Source: Agarophyton chilense (Eukaryota > Rhodophyta > Florideophyceae > Gracilariales > Gracilariaceae). From it: a stretch of DNA of 64,000 bases. The translations under genes were made by a program, and so were the position numbers. Shown here piece after piece: positions 11,528 through 20,781 of the stretch (its first letter is position 1; every line of letters begins with the position of its first letter). The notes under the pieces are model-generated. The model was not told the origin of the DNA and searched no databases. It saw only the letters and a program-made list of their open reading frames with translations. The stretch covers positions 550,248 through 614,247 of the forward strand of contig JARGXX010000093.1 in the NCBI GenBank assembly GCA_030374765.1. The letters are read 5' to 3'.

Positions 11528-11970
11528 TTAAAGCACATAGCTCCCGATAGACATCCAACGATAAAACTCTGAAAGTTGTGAGCTACATCCAGATTTGTAT
11601 GTGATTTTAGGCGCAAACCCTGTGTTCTCAGCAAATTCGGATGCGATTGAAATCACATAGCGAAAACAACTGAATCCGTCCTTTTGCTGTTTATATGCTT
11701 CAAGATCTAGCATATATAGTTCTTCTTCGAAAAACTCGCGGAAAACTTTCCGTATAGTAGAGTCAACTCGAAAGCCTCTTTGAAGAAAGCCATCACTTTC
11801 TTCGGACACGACCGCCTCAAACTGTGTCCGAAGCATACAATAGGTTGAATTTGGCGAGATGTATGACGCCCAATAAATTTCTTCCCGATGAGAACACCCC
11901 AATGCTTATTGTCTAGATTAAGCGGAACCATAATGGTTTGAATTGCTTGTGAATCGTCACCAACATTCTG
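11528..11970 (-). pseudogene. Ulp1-type (C48) cysteine protease relic
   Basis: The first frame reads VPLNLDNKHWGVLI, matching the catalytic-His block (HW with hydrophobic neighbours) of Ulp1/SENP deSUMOylating peptidases. After a frameshift near 11,880 the second frame runs to YKQQKDGFSCFRYVISIASEF, which matches the block with the catalytic Cys, usually followed by Gly but here by Phe. The acidic member between them (expected Asp in a hydrophobic-Y/W-D context) reads as Ser (YISPNSTYC). The protein is therefore both frameshifted and missing key residues. Ulp1 domains are carried by several DNA transposons. Confidence 0.55.
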
Positions 11971-12250
11971 TAAAAACGACTTACGTAGAAGTTTTAGGTA
12001 TTACTGGCGCTGTTATGGGGCAGTTTGGCCACGCTTCGCATAAGAAAACAAAGATACGCCTGTGTCACAAGGGCCAATGGAGACGCCTTGAAGCGGCTTC
12101 ATTTCCATTAAAGAAGACGTGGTTAAATCGGCACAAAGCTTTGATTCTTTGAAAGAGATGTGGAAGAATGAAATTGGAGTTTCTTGTCGCTATTGAGCTC
12201 TTACGATAGGATAAGTGTGATTATGAAGGATTTGAAATCTATTTGAATCA

Positions 12251-12469
12251 TCAGTGAGCGTGAGCCTTCCCAATCGTTCCAGAATTTTTGTGAAACCTTC
12301 TACAAATGTTTGAAATTGTTTCATCCTGATCAGATGCAAGCAATGTGTTGAAATGTAGATGTTCTGCTTCGAAAAGTGCCAGAATGCTAGCAATACATGA
12401 TTTAAATACCCTAACGTACTTTTTTTGTTTTGGAATAGTGACAAGCTTACTTTCGTTGGCACTGCTCAT
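12251..12469 (-). pseudogene. ORF starting inside the right TIR
   Basis: The ATG lies within the terminal repeat (12,467-12,469) and opens a 72-residue frame (MSSANESKLVTIPKQKKYV ...), frameshifted after IGKAH and continuing in the frame ending at 12,190. It is the likely N-terminus of the transposon protein that continues to the Ulp1 part. The left TIR holds the same ATGAGCAGTGCC start but soon reaches a stop. Confidence 0.4.
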
Positions 12470-12526
12470 TGAGACACGGTTGAAGAGCGACTGCGAGCGA
12501 CTTTGAGAGACGGTTGGAGCGAGCAG
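12458..12526 (-). repeat. Right terminal inverted repeat with an extra tandem unit
   Basis: Positions 12,458-12,492 are the inverted partner of 7,210-7,244. A second, partial unit follows outward (12,493-12,526) that again holds GAGAGACGGTTGG and GAGCGA, so the right end has tandem sub-repeats, as some Mutator-like termini do. The left end lacks a clear second unit. Confidence 0.55.
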
Positions 12527-13960
12527 AATAGATATCTCAATGAAGCGGAGCCAGCAATTGGGAGAAGTAGCTAACGATGGTTTGAATTTGAAGTGGAAAC
12601 CAATGTAAAATTGTGCTCAGGAGCTGACAATGTTTACGTGATCTCGCTATTGTTTGACATGTCTGTGGCTAATTGGTAGTTAGCCTCATAGATGTTGAGG
12701 CCACCATTGCTATAGGCGGAAAGGCGAGATAGGCTAATGGTACCATTTTGGTGGGTACCAGATGTTGATTCAAACCCTCTCACTGGCTTCGTCCACACGC
12801 CGACCACGCCGTGTATTTTCGGCTTTTGTCGCCTTACTCAACGCAGAACGCATTTGCTTTTCGTAATGAATATGTGGCTCTAAATTAATATTCCTTCTAC
12901 AGCCCTACCTTAGAATAAAAGCTTCATTACCATATTAGTGGAAAGCAACTGTAGAACAGATGGGCTTTGTTTACGTTAACACACACGAAGCGGCGTGGTT
13001 TTCACTTGTGCGTTCCACACGCCTCAAAGATTTTGCAGCTTTTATATATGTAGGTCCCGTAATGCGTCCAGTGTCCCAGCATTGCTGGAACACACGTTTA
13101 TGGAGTGCCAGCAGGGTTTGCACTCTATGTTTTACCGCTGGCTTCGAAAGCCATAATGGCGCATTAGGGAAACTTATCTAGTTGTTATATTTTTATTGGT
13201 TAGTGTGCTGCTTTAAACGCTGCTAGCAGCGCATAGAGGAACCTAGAAGCACATAGTAGTTACTATCGAGTAGTAATGCGTTTCAACTTGGTTTTGGAGG
13301 TTTTAGATCTCTATAAAAAGGGCTTTGATGTCTCTTAAAATTCTCCTAAACGACGTTAACTAACAAGTGACACCTAAAAAACTTTTTTTCTTTGGCTTTG
13401 AGCCGTTCAACTTTATCAAAAGGTAAGGCGTCTGCCTTCGGGGGTCCGGTGAGGTGACTGCCGCTGGAAGAGTGACCCCATACATTATAAAAATATGTGA
13501 GGCGTTTGCTGCAGTGCATGGATCTAATGAGGCGTTTGCAGTTGAGCACAGCACCCCATGTCAGCCCATCGAATTGGTTCAAGCGCTTTCAGAATAGAAG
13601 AGATACAGTCTGTTTGTACCACCGGTACTGGGTCGTTCTCGAAAACCCGCACAGAGTGAAACGCCTGTGACAGTCGTGAAGGCTCGTTAGAGATCTGGGA
13701 TCTAGTACTGAACGGGAACCTGTCGCAAGTGGTGCTGCTTATCCCTTCTTGTAAATGTCCAGCTTCGAGTATAGCGCGAAAACATATATTTTTGTTGTTA
13801 CCTCTTCTCTGGAAACCTTGTAGGGATTGTACACGTCTGCTTCTGGTTAACGCAGAAGTGGGAAGGCTGAAGAAATCGTTACACAGACCATGTCATAACC
13901 TCACCACTGTTCCACAGTTTGCGAAAGCGTGTCAAACAGCTGTTACTTCAGTTCACACTG
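12527..13960. other. No supported gene
   Basis: AT-rich sequence with only short frames. The ORFs at 12,960-13,181 and 13,346-13,582 show no family motif. The only structure seen is the 28-bp direct repeat at 12,799-12,826. Confidence 0.5.
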
Positions 13961-15775
13961 TCATGTCTCACGCCTTTCGCCCTCAGCATCGCTGTTTCCA
14001 TCGCCCAAGCCCCCAAAAACGGAACGCAACATTTCACACCACCATACCGAGCACAGAGTCACTAACCCCCCGTTTTCGCTCCTCTCGTCGTTCTCATCAC
14101 TGTCTTCTTTGCATGACTGCTCGCATGCGCTTCCAAAATACGACGTGGAATCACTACTACTACGACTACTACTACAAGGATGCGAGCTATCGTGTTCACT
14201 ACTTTCAACGCCTGCGTCGCCTGCGCCGCCATGCCCCTCATCGCTTCTTGCAACGTCTGTTTGCTCCGACGCCATGCCGCCGAGCAACGCAGAGTCACCT
14301 GCACAAGGCCAACTGACAACGTTTGCGTTTCTCTCTCTTTTGTCGTCTGCTTTGTTATCAGGCTTATCGCTCCCAGAGGCGAGAACCGACGGCTCCAGCC
14401 ACATTTCTTCCTCAAATACCGACTCACTTGATGCATCACAGCCGCAACCTCCTGCGCTACTTGCCCCGTCGTCATGGGCTTGCTCATGATCACCGTTTCT
14501 ATCTGCGTTGGCCACCTGCTCCGATGCAGGCCTAGAGTCAGTCGCAAAATCACACCAGGAATGCGACGCACGGTCTTTTTCACTGCTGTCGCTTTTGTCA
14601 TCGACCACGTTGTGATTGTTATCGCTTTGGCCATTCACCGCCTGCCCGGCTGGCCCCCCGGCACAGGACGACGAAACATTTGATGATTTTGTGGACTGCG
14701 AGGCCACACCCCATCTCGCATGCCATGCACTTCCGTCGTCTTCTCTGCTCTCTGCCTCACTCTCACTGCCTATATTTTCATCGTTTTCTTGCTTCTTCAA
14801 ACGCTCTTCTGTGTCGTCCGAATCGTTAGAGTGGCGCGTTGAGCTCGCTGCACAAAAACGTCCCTCGCTACTTTGTGACAAAGCACCATGGGACCCACTT
14901 TGAAAGCTACGCCCAGATGGTGCGCCTGTCGATGAAGTGCGGTGGCTTCCTTGGTGGCCACTTTCCGCCTTGTCGGATGATGTATTCGAGTGGCTGGCGA
15001 AAAACTGTACGAAACTGTCGTCCTGGAAGGTGACGTCCTCATTAACACGCATTCTTTCTATACTATCATCTTCTGTGCCTTCGTGCAAACTGCCAGAGGT
15101 CATCATCACGTCCTCGTCGATGAACCTTTCTCTACATTCATCGCTATCGCTTTCGTCGTGTTCAAAGGCAACATTACTGAATTCGTTCGTGCCCAGACCA
15201 ACCTTATTCACTTCAAGAGGCGCAGTGACATTTCCTGCATTCCTTTCATGCCCCAACTTGCTTTCGAGAATGTCACTTTGGCTCTTGTCTTCGTCATCTG
15301 ACGAATTTCGAGTTCGAAATCCGTCTTCAGAGCCCGTTCTCGCATCTGGCCCGCACCCCAGAGGCTCTGCCTGCTGTTCCTCATGTCCCACACGCACCTC
15401 GCTCCCGTTGCTTTCGGGTTGTGGCTCAACCGAAGAAAGTTGAGCGTGATAATGGTCGTGCGGGCTGAGACCTGCCTTTCGAATCTCGACGGTTTCCACT
15501 TTAGCTGAAAAGTCTTGTCTGTGGCTGCTGTTGCATCCAAAACAACACCGGGCGGCTTTCCTGAAAACCGAGCCAACAACCTTAAACGGCTGCAGTATCG
15601 AACGACGTATCATATGGCGACGACGTCCAATATGCACGTGCTCGATTTGTTCGCCCCCTCCATTTTCCGGGGAGGTCAGAAAAGCTCTGTGATCTTGTCC
15701 GATGGGCTCTGAACAATGGCGCTGGTAAACTCCAGAGCGATCCACAAGCTCACTTTTTGCATTGATTCCATTCAT
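13961..15775 (-). CDS. Acidic, Ser/Asp/Glu-rich intrinsically disordered protein, 604 aa, unknown function
   Basis: One uninterrupted frame runs from ATG at 15,775 to TGA, with no intron needed. Residues 51-81 form a basic, partly hydrophobic segment (RRRHMIRRSILQPFKVVGSV, then two Cys and FGC) that could bind membrane or nucleic acid and could be S-acylated. Residues 90-565 are a long disordered tract with clusters of Ser/Asp/Glu (SSDDED, SDSDEC, SDDTEE) typical of casein-kinase-2 targets, plus His and Gly patches. Residues 570-591 are hydrophobic with two Trp, and could be a tail anchor or a buried helix. No catalytic domain is visible. The opposite strand is also rich in open frames because stop codons are scarce here, so coding status rests on length alone. 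It sits in the GC-richer island with the 5S gene. Confidence 0.6.
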   Translation of the reverse strand: MNGINAKSELVDRSGVYQRHCSEPIGQDHRAFLTSPENGGGEQIEHVHIGRRRHMIRRSILQPFKVVGSVFRKAARCCFGCNSSHRQDFSAKVETVEIRKAGLSPHDHYHAQLSSVEPQPESNGSEVRVGHEEQQAEPLGCGPDARTGSEDGFRTRNSSDDEDKSQSDILESKLGHERNAGNVTAPLEVNKVGLGTNEFSNVAFEHDESDSDECRERFIDEDVMMTSGSLHEGTEDDSIERMRVNEDVTFQDDSFVQFFASHSNTSSDKAESGHQGSHRTSSTGAPSGRSFQSGSHGALSQSSEGRFCAASSTRHSNDSDDTEERLKKQENDENIGSESEAESREDDGSAWHARWGVASQSTKSSNVSSSCAGGPAGQAVNGQSDNNHNVVDDKSDSSEKDRASHSWCDFATDSRPASEQVANADRNGDHEQAHDDGASSAGGCGCDASSESVFEEEMWLEPSVLASGSDKPDNKADDKRERNANVVSWPCAGDSALLGGMASEQTDVARSDEGHGGAGDAGVESSEHDSSHPCSSSRSSSDSTSYFGSACEQSCKEDSDENDERSENGGLVTLCSVWWCEMLRSVFGGLGDGNSDAEGERRET

Positions 15776-16767
15776 TTCGGCTACGTCGTCTTTTTTTGGT
15801 GCAAGACAGCTGATACTTGATGGCCAAACTAAAGCTTCGCGAGTTGTTGTACAGAAATAGCGTTTCGCCCTTGAGAGTTTTGCCTAAAAAATGAGGCTCC
15901 CAAGACTTGACGAAATGTGGTTCCCAAACAATTGGAATGAAAACGAGTGACGAAGAGTCCGATTGTTCGCAACGGCAGCAACGACGACCTTCTATAGCTC
16001 TGTGGTATGCGCACAGGCCTCTCGCATTTATGAGAGCTTGAATGTGCATTTCTCGAGCAAATTGAATTTGCTAGCGACTTTCCTAATAAGGAACGGGCTT
16101 GGTACTTGGGCGATAAATCGCCGGTTCTTTGACCAGTGCTGCCAGAACATGACATACCAGTCACTCAGATTATTTCACAAGAAATCGGAGAGAACCGCAT
16201 TTGGCCTTACCTGCTGTGCAGCGATACCATCTCTCGCATAGTAGACTTCCTTTTCTCGTTTGAAAGGTCTTGGAACAACTCTTGCCAAGCTTTTCAACCC
16301 AGACATTCACAATTCAGAAAACACCGGAGGTTTTTACATTGGAATGGTTGAGTGCTGGGTGCAGGTGACACCAAGACGTACACACAAAGACTCTTCAAAT
16401 TATGCTTGCGATCATTCCGAGTGTTGCTATACGAGCATGGGAAAAAAAAACTTTGTGCTCTCTTCAAGCTCGCCTCACTAGCCAGCTAGCAAGTTAATGA
16501 AGAGTTGTGATCGGGCTGGCAATGTCGTCTGAATATGACAGGAACGTTTACCCTGACGGTCCTGCCATATTTGATCTGAACCGGACCGTATATTGCTGAT
16601 ACTGTCCATACAGACCACCGGACAATTACAGCACACTCGTATTTGGACCTTTTTGCTGCTGGGCAGATACCCTGTCTGGTTAGTGTGTGTTCAGCGAGCC
16701 CTCTCCTCCAGAACCGCGCCGTAAAGCTGGTGGAATTCTTGGGTGCACGCGTCGCTTCGAAAATGAG
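15776..16767. other. No supported gene; upstream region between 604-aa gene and 5S gene
   Basis: Several short frames on both strands, none with a recognisable motif. It contains the promoter side of the 604-aa gene and ends at the TATA-like element of the 5S gene. Confidence 0.4.
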
Positions 16768-16776
16768 ATATAAGTA
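16768..16776 (+). promoter_or_regulatory. TATA-like element of the 5S rRNA gene
   Basis: GATATAAGT about 25-30 bp upstream of the 5S 5' end. A TATA-like box near -28 is a known upstream element of 5S genes in plants and some other eukaryotes, acting with the internal control region. Confidence 0.55.
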
Positions 16777-16799
16777 CGGTTTGTGGCACCCTCTGAATC

Positions 16800-16919
16800 A
16801 CATTCGGCCATATCAAGCTGACATGTGCCGCATCCCATCCCGAACTGCGAAGCCAAGTCACTTTGAGCTGGGCTAGTACTGACATGAGGGATCGGTCTGG
16901 AATCCCCAGTGCCGAATGT
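16800..16919 (+). rRNA. 5S ribosomal RNA
   Basis: The 120-nt length is exactly that of eukaryotic 5S rRNA. The 5' ACATTCGG pairs perfectly with the 3' CCGAATGT (helix I). The conserved loop CATCCCGAACT is at 16,836-16,846, followed by box-A-like GCGAAGCCAAGT and the box-C region GGGCTAGTACTGACATGAGGG. It is transcribed by RNA polymerase III from the internal control region bound by TFIIIA. It is a single copy here, not linked to other rRNA genes or to another 5S within the window. Several usually constant bases differ from the plant/animal consensus (GCCAAGT for GCTAAGC), so it may be a lineage-specific form or a variant gene. The helix and length argue against a pseudogene. Confidence 0.88.
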
Positions 16920-16930
16920 TTCTTTTTCTT
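16920..16930 (+). terminator. RNA polymerase III terminator of the 5S gene
   Basis: A T-rich run (TTCTTTTTCTT) follows directly on the last base of helix I; five consecutive T are enough for pol III release. Confidence 0.65.
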
Positions 16931-17599
16931 GTCCATCTTCACGATCCTACCCCCTTCAACCCATCTTCCCCTTTCTGCCATACCATACCCACTACAGTCA
17001 TTTTCATTCCCAACATTTCCCAACCAACTCTTTTCTTTGCGTTATGAATCGCTTGCCGATGCCGTTCACAACCGAAACGCATCATCTTGTGTGTGCGCCC
17101 GGAAATCACTCCGTCCAGATCCCCTTGCATCGCTGCGGGCCCCCCGGGCCGATGGCCGGCACCCGGCTCAAGGAAGACCAACAGCAACAGAAGACCGAGG
17201 GATAAAGCAAAGCTTGAAACTTTCATCCACTCAAATCTACCAATCCTTCGTCGTCGAGCCCCACCTCTGCGTCAACAAAATGCCTACGTGCTGTTTCCCG
17301 GATGTTCCCGTATTACCGCCGCCATGGCCGTCACCAACCGCCCATCGACCGCTCGGGCGACCTCAACGCCATCACTTTTCCTCCCCACAGTGCCGCTTGA
17401 CAGCGAATGCAAGCGCACAACGTCTCTTCTCCAAGCTAATTTTCCTCCCCCTCACTTTCGCACAACCACCAGCGCAAGCTCACATTCATTGGTTCTAGCT
17501 TGAAACTCCAATGAACCAAAACACCCGCCCTCTATACATCAGCTAAGACCTAGGTATTGGTCAAACAAGTGAAGGGAGTTATTATTTTCATTGCGACAG

Positions 17600-18560
17600 T
17601 CTAGCACGTTCTCCGTAATCCCGTTGATTCAGCCTGGAATATCGCGATCATTGCAACTGGCAGCCTTATCGTTTCACGGTCCGAGGACTAAACGGTGCAA
17701 GTGTGGGACGCGCAGAGTGAGGCGGCAGTCGCACAGTCTCTCCGCAGCCGCACTCTTTCAATAGAGTGCAATGAAACTGAAACGGCGTTTGATGTTTCAC
17801 TGCACCGCTCTCACCCTTTGCAACCCGCTTGTACGAGCGTTCCAACCTCGAAAAGGAGCTGCTGATACCGCTGTTCGTCCTTGTCTCTCGTTCATCCTCC
17901 CCACGCTCCCGCACTACAACACTCGATACCGATTTGGAACTGTACACTGCGCAGTTAAACTCACATACTTCTGCACTAACAACGCATGCTTTCGCTAGCA
18001 TCGAACGAGATCCACTCCGTGACCTCGCCCCAAGCAGTACAGAGCGCACATCCATCCCAACACCAAAATTCTCGCCGCCGACACATTCCTGCTCATCTGC
18101 TGCCCATCTCGCAGCTGACGCCCCACCGCCGTGTCGCCGCCCATATCGATACCGACGCCCAACGCCGTGCCGCCTCCCAGTTCCCTGTCGACGCCAATGG
18201 GTCACAGCCGAATTGAGATACACTAGTTGTCGACACTCAGTCAGCAGAATGGGCTGCTGAAACCATTCCCACACGCCTGCTTCGCGCCAGGCGTGATCTC
18301 GAGCAAGGGCAGCGTAACCCTCTTCACATACAGCTAAACCTAGAGCAACAGTTTAATTCGGACTCATCGCACTGCACTTTCGCCGTGTTCTCTCCGTCTC
18401 TGAAGCATGTCGATGGGTACAAAAGCTGCTGCCGACGACTGCGATGGCCTCTTGAATTGTCTGGTCGTAGCCCCGGCGACGCTGAAGCATTCCCTTTCCT
18501 CGCACCGTCCAAGTCTTTCGTCGTTCTCCAGCACTGCCTGTGACTGTTGAGGAAGGGGCT
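17600..18560 (+). pseudogene. WD40-repeat protein relic
   Basis: Around 17,640-17,745 the plus strand reads IIATGSLIVSRSED, stop, TVQVWDAQSEAAVAQSL. This matches a WD40 blade (S-G-S-x-D-x-T-V-x-V-W-D-A) with a TAA at the Gly position. Further down 17,829-18,100 reads ERSNLEKELLIPLF and LDTDLELYTAQLNSHTSAL, and 18,225-18,540 (another frame) reads EWAAETIPTRLLRARRDLEQG; both have protein-like composition. It is probably an old host or TE-captured gene now broken by stops and frameshifts. An alternative 202-aa frame on the minus strand (17,666-18,274) is Arg/Ser-rich and not supported by motifs. Confidence 0.35.
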
Positions 18561-18594
18561 ACCGGGTTACAAGTGAAAGTTCAAACGGCGTACG

Positions 18595-19914
18595 ATGGGT
18601 GAAAGTCCTGCCGCCAAGTCCAGCCGCACCCCGCGAGGAAGCAGCTCGATGTTGCGCTCGATGCCAGCGCTAGGGGGCTCTTCTCGAGCCACGTCTGGGT
18701 CTCGGAGCAACCACGGCGCGCGCAGAGCCAACAGGAGGAACAGGTCGTCGCCACGGATGGAGAGAGAAAAGCCGGCGAGGGCCATCAGCTACGGAATATC
18801 ATCTGCTGCTGGCTACAGCAAAAGCAGCAAGCATGGTGCGAGCCATAGCAAGCGCATTGCACCCCCCCGTTCGCCCCCCCTTCCGCGCCTTTCGCCTCTT
18901 CCACCACGAACAATAAGGAAGAGGCTGGAACCGACTGGCGAGGCAAAGCGCCCTTCCAACAGGCGCGGCGTCATGGCTCGTCTGGGGAAGGTGAACGAAA
19001 AGCACCTGGCCACCGCGGCGGGTGCAACGCCTGTGAGCGTTTCCAGCACCCCAACGGCCATGGGCAGCGACCCCGAGAGAAGGCGCGTGCGATATGAAGA
19101 GCCGCCGCGCCCGGGCAGAGCTGAGCGGAATTTGCCGCCCACATCCCGTGAGGTAAGAGCCCCGCCCGTCAGAACAAGACTCTCGACTGTTCTGCACGTG
19201 ACGGGTTTTGACATTGTGCCCTGGCAGGAGGAAGCAGGAGCAAAGGGCTCAGGAAAAGCGGGTCACTGTCCGATCCTACTCCATGGTCACCAAAAGACCA
19301 GGACGGTGAACCCGCGGAAACGCAAGAGAGAGCTCCCGAGCCCCGGGTTTGAGGAACAAGCACAGCCACCAGCACGTAAGAAGGCTCGGCGAGGGCTGGT
19401 GTTTGACTTGGGAACGTACAATGAGTGGAGGATGGGGCGGCTCAACTGGGCGGCATACGCCCAACATTTGCTGTACCGGCGAATGATGCGGCACAACTAC
19501 CAAGCTCTTGTCATCAAGAAGATGATGATCGAGCGGGCGGAAGAGCTCAGCGTCGCAAGCGCTGCCACCGCCCCCGAGTCGAAGCCCTTGGGGGGTGACC
19601 CAGCGTTGGGGCAGGGGGTTCAGCGTCCAAACTGCAAGGTTTTCTCGGTTCTCAAGAACAGGACGCTGAACCTCCGTAAGCGCAAGAGGGAGCCCCTGAA
19701 AAACGCGCCCGACGATGAGGTGAAACCAAGAGCGCTGAAGAGGGCTCGACGAGGGCAGGTGTTCGACTTGGGCACTGCAATTAACTGGCGGCCATTCGCG
19801 GATTGTTCTCAGTACAAGCAAATGATGCACCACAGAGCCCAGGCGACGATCCTCAAGAACGCCATCACGAATGCACAGCTTCAGGTGTTGTTGGGGGCGT
19901 CACGCGGGTGGTAG
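18595..19914 (+). CDS. Basic nuclear-type protein with two copies of a novel RKRKRE/VFDLGT module, 439 aa
   Basis: ATG at 18,595 has A at -3 and G at +4. Residues 1-130 are Arg/Ser/Pro-rich and disordered. Residues 234-312 and 354-423 are two copies of one module: RT-x-N-x-RKRKRE, a 20-residue linker, a basic cluster (KKARRG or KRARRG), V-F-D-L-G-T, a conserved Trp, then a Met/His-rich helix (YRRMMRHNYQALVI; YKQMMHHRAQATIL). Each module carries a bipartite-type nuclear localisation signal. No known domain fits. The base composition is GC-rich like the 604-aa gene and unlike the flanking transposons. A stretch at 19,153-19,227 (residues 187-211) has GT...AG ends, is 75 nt long and is less basic than its surroundings, so it may be a phase-preserving intron. 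Confidence 0.6.
   Translation: MGESPAAKSSRTPRGSSSMLRSMPALGGSSRATSGSRSNHGARRANRRNRSSPRMEREKPARAISYGISSAAGYSKSSKHGASHSKRIAPPRSPPLPRLSPLPPRTIRKRLEPTGEAKRPSNRRGVMARLGKVNEKHLATAAGATPVSVSSTPTAMGSDPERRRVRYEEPPRPGRAERNLPPTSREVRAPPVRTRLSTVLHVTGFDIVPWQEEAGAKGSGKAGHCPILLHGHQKTRTVNPRKRKRELPSPGFEEQAQPPARKKARRGLVFDLGTYNEWRMGRLNWAAYAQHLLYRRMMRHNYQALVIKKMMIERAEELSVASAATAPESKPLGGDPALGQGVQRPNCKVFSVLKNRTLNLRKRKREPLKNAPDDEVKPRALKRARRGQVFDLGTAINWRPFADCSQYKQMMHHRAQATILKNAITNAQLQVLLGASRGW
19153..19227 (+). other. Possible 75-nt intron within the 439-aa gene
   Basis: It starts GTAAGAG, ends CCCTGGCAG and contains TGAC about 30 nt from the 3' end as a possible branch site. Removal keeps the frame (75 = 25 codons). 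The translated segment is more hydrophobic than the flanks. Confidence 0.35.
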
Positions 19915-20781
19915 CGACCTAACCTTCTGCTAACGACAGGGCTCGTCACATGAGAGAAAGGCGTCGAGCTTGGAGTCAGAGGATTGTACCTTCGTACCGT
20001 TTAGAACCCAAAAATCCATGATAAAGTGTTCTTTCAATGTTGTGGCACTGCCTGAGTGCGTCCGGGGTGCCGACCAGTCTGTAGTAGAGTCTATTTTCTC
20101 AAGGGAACGAGCGTTCTTTTCCTGTAACCTGCAGTTTCGCCTGCCTGCCCCTTTGGCATGATTACGGCGATCGGAATTGACCGTTGACGCTTCGTGGCGA
20201 AGCGGCTAGTACTAGTCAACGATCCATCCGTGTGAGAACAGCGTGAAGTCTGAAACTGTTTTCAGAATTAGAAAGTGCGATATGTAAGGGAGGAGTGGGA
20301 ATACATATGGTTATGAAGCCGGGTCATCGGTGAACGACAGGACGAGGAAGATGGATTTGATGGATGGACTTCGTGAAGGTGATGAAAGTGACGAACAGGT
20401 GTCGCAGGGAAGAAAGTAGAGCAGAAGCATTCGGCACTGGGGATTCCAGACCACTCCAGATATCTTCCACATATAAGATGCAGGGGTACGACACGTGTGA
20501 TTATACACGTAGACTGTGCACCCGCGCGCCGCCGCCGCCCTTGGCCTCCTTAGGGTCATTCCAAGACATTAAAATATAGTCTGGTATGGCAATGTTTTTG
20601 CATTTTTTGCGCTATTTGGAGAATGCTGCCATTCCAACAGTTGGGACAAAATAGGGCATGCGACATGTCCCAGAACCGTCGTCTATTTTAATTCGCGTCA
20701 ACCTTCTCTGCAAATCCCAATCCATGAAAGCCGGAATCCAGCGCTAATGATCGTTCGACAAAAACTCCATCTTCAGAAGCA
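19915..20781. other. No supported gene
   Basis: Only short frames without motifs. The stretch lies between the 439-aa gene and a Harbinger relic and could include that element's left end, but I found no matching inverted repeat. Confidence 0.4.

Larger units (their letters stand above)
7210..12492 (-). mobile_element. Decayed TIR DNA transposon (Mutator-like, Ulp1-carrying)
   Basis: A 35-bp sequence at 7,210-7,244 recurs inverted at 12,458-12,492 with 32 of 35 positions equal. Between them the minus strand carries a chain of broken frames including an Ulp1/C48 protease-like segment (11,528-11,970) and a Cys/His block resembling the FAR1/MULE DNA-binding domain (10,422-10,943). Capture of Ulp1-type proteases is known for Mutator-like elements (Kaonashi-type MULEs). 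I could not identify a DDE transposase core in the remaining 7,245-10,000, and see no clear target-site duplication, so the class is an inference from the two domains and the TIRs. Confidence 0.45.

Noticed and set aside
13729-15443. Several plus-strand and alternative minus-strand ORFs of 95-195 aa
   Set aside because: They overlap the 604-aa frame in other frames and reflect its repetitive Ser/Asp/Glu codons.
16863-17498. 211-aa plus-strand ORF
   Set aside because: It begins inside the 5S rRNA gene and has Pro/Ser/Phe-rich, motif-free composition; it is a by-product of low stop density.
18799-19833. Minus-strand ORFs opposite the 439-aa gene (132-185 aa)
   Set aside because: Arg/Pro codons on the plus strand give open antisense frames; no motif supports them.
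18828-19900. PP1-docking (RVxF, PPP1R15-like) reading of the VFDLGT module
   Set aside because: The residues read G-L-V-F or G-Q-V-F, not V-x-F after a basic residue, and the downstream spacing does not match.
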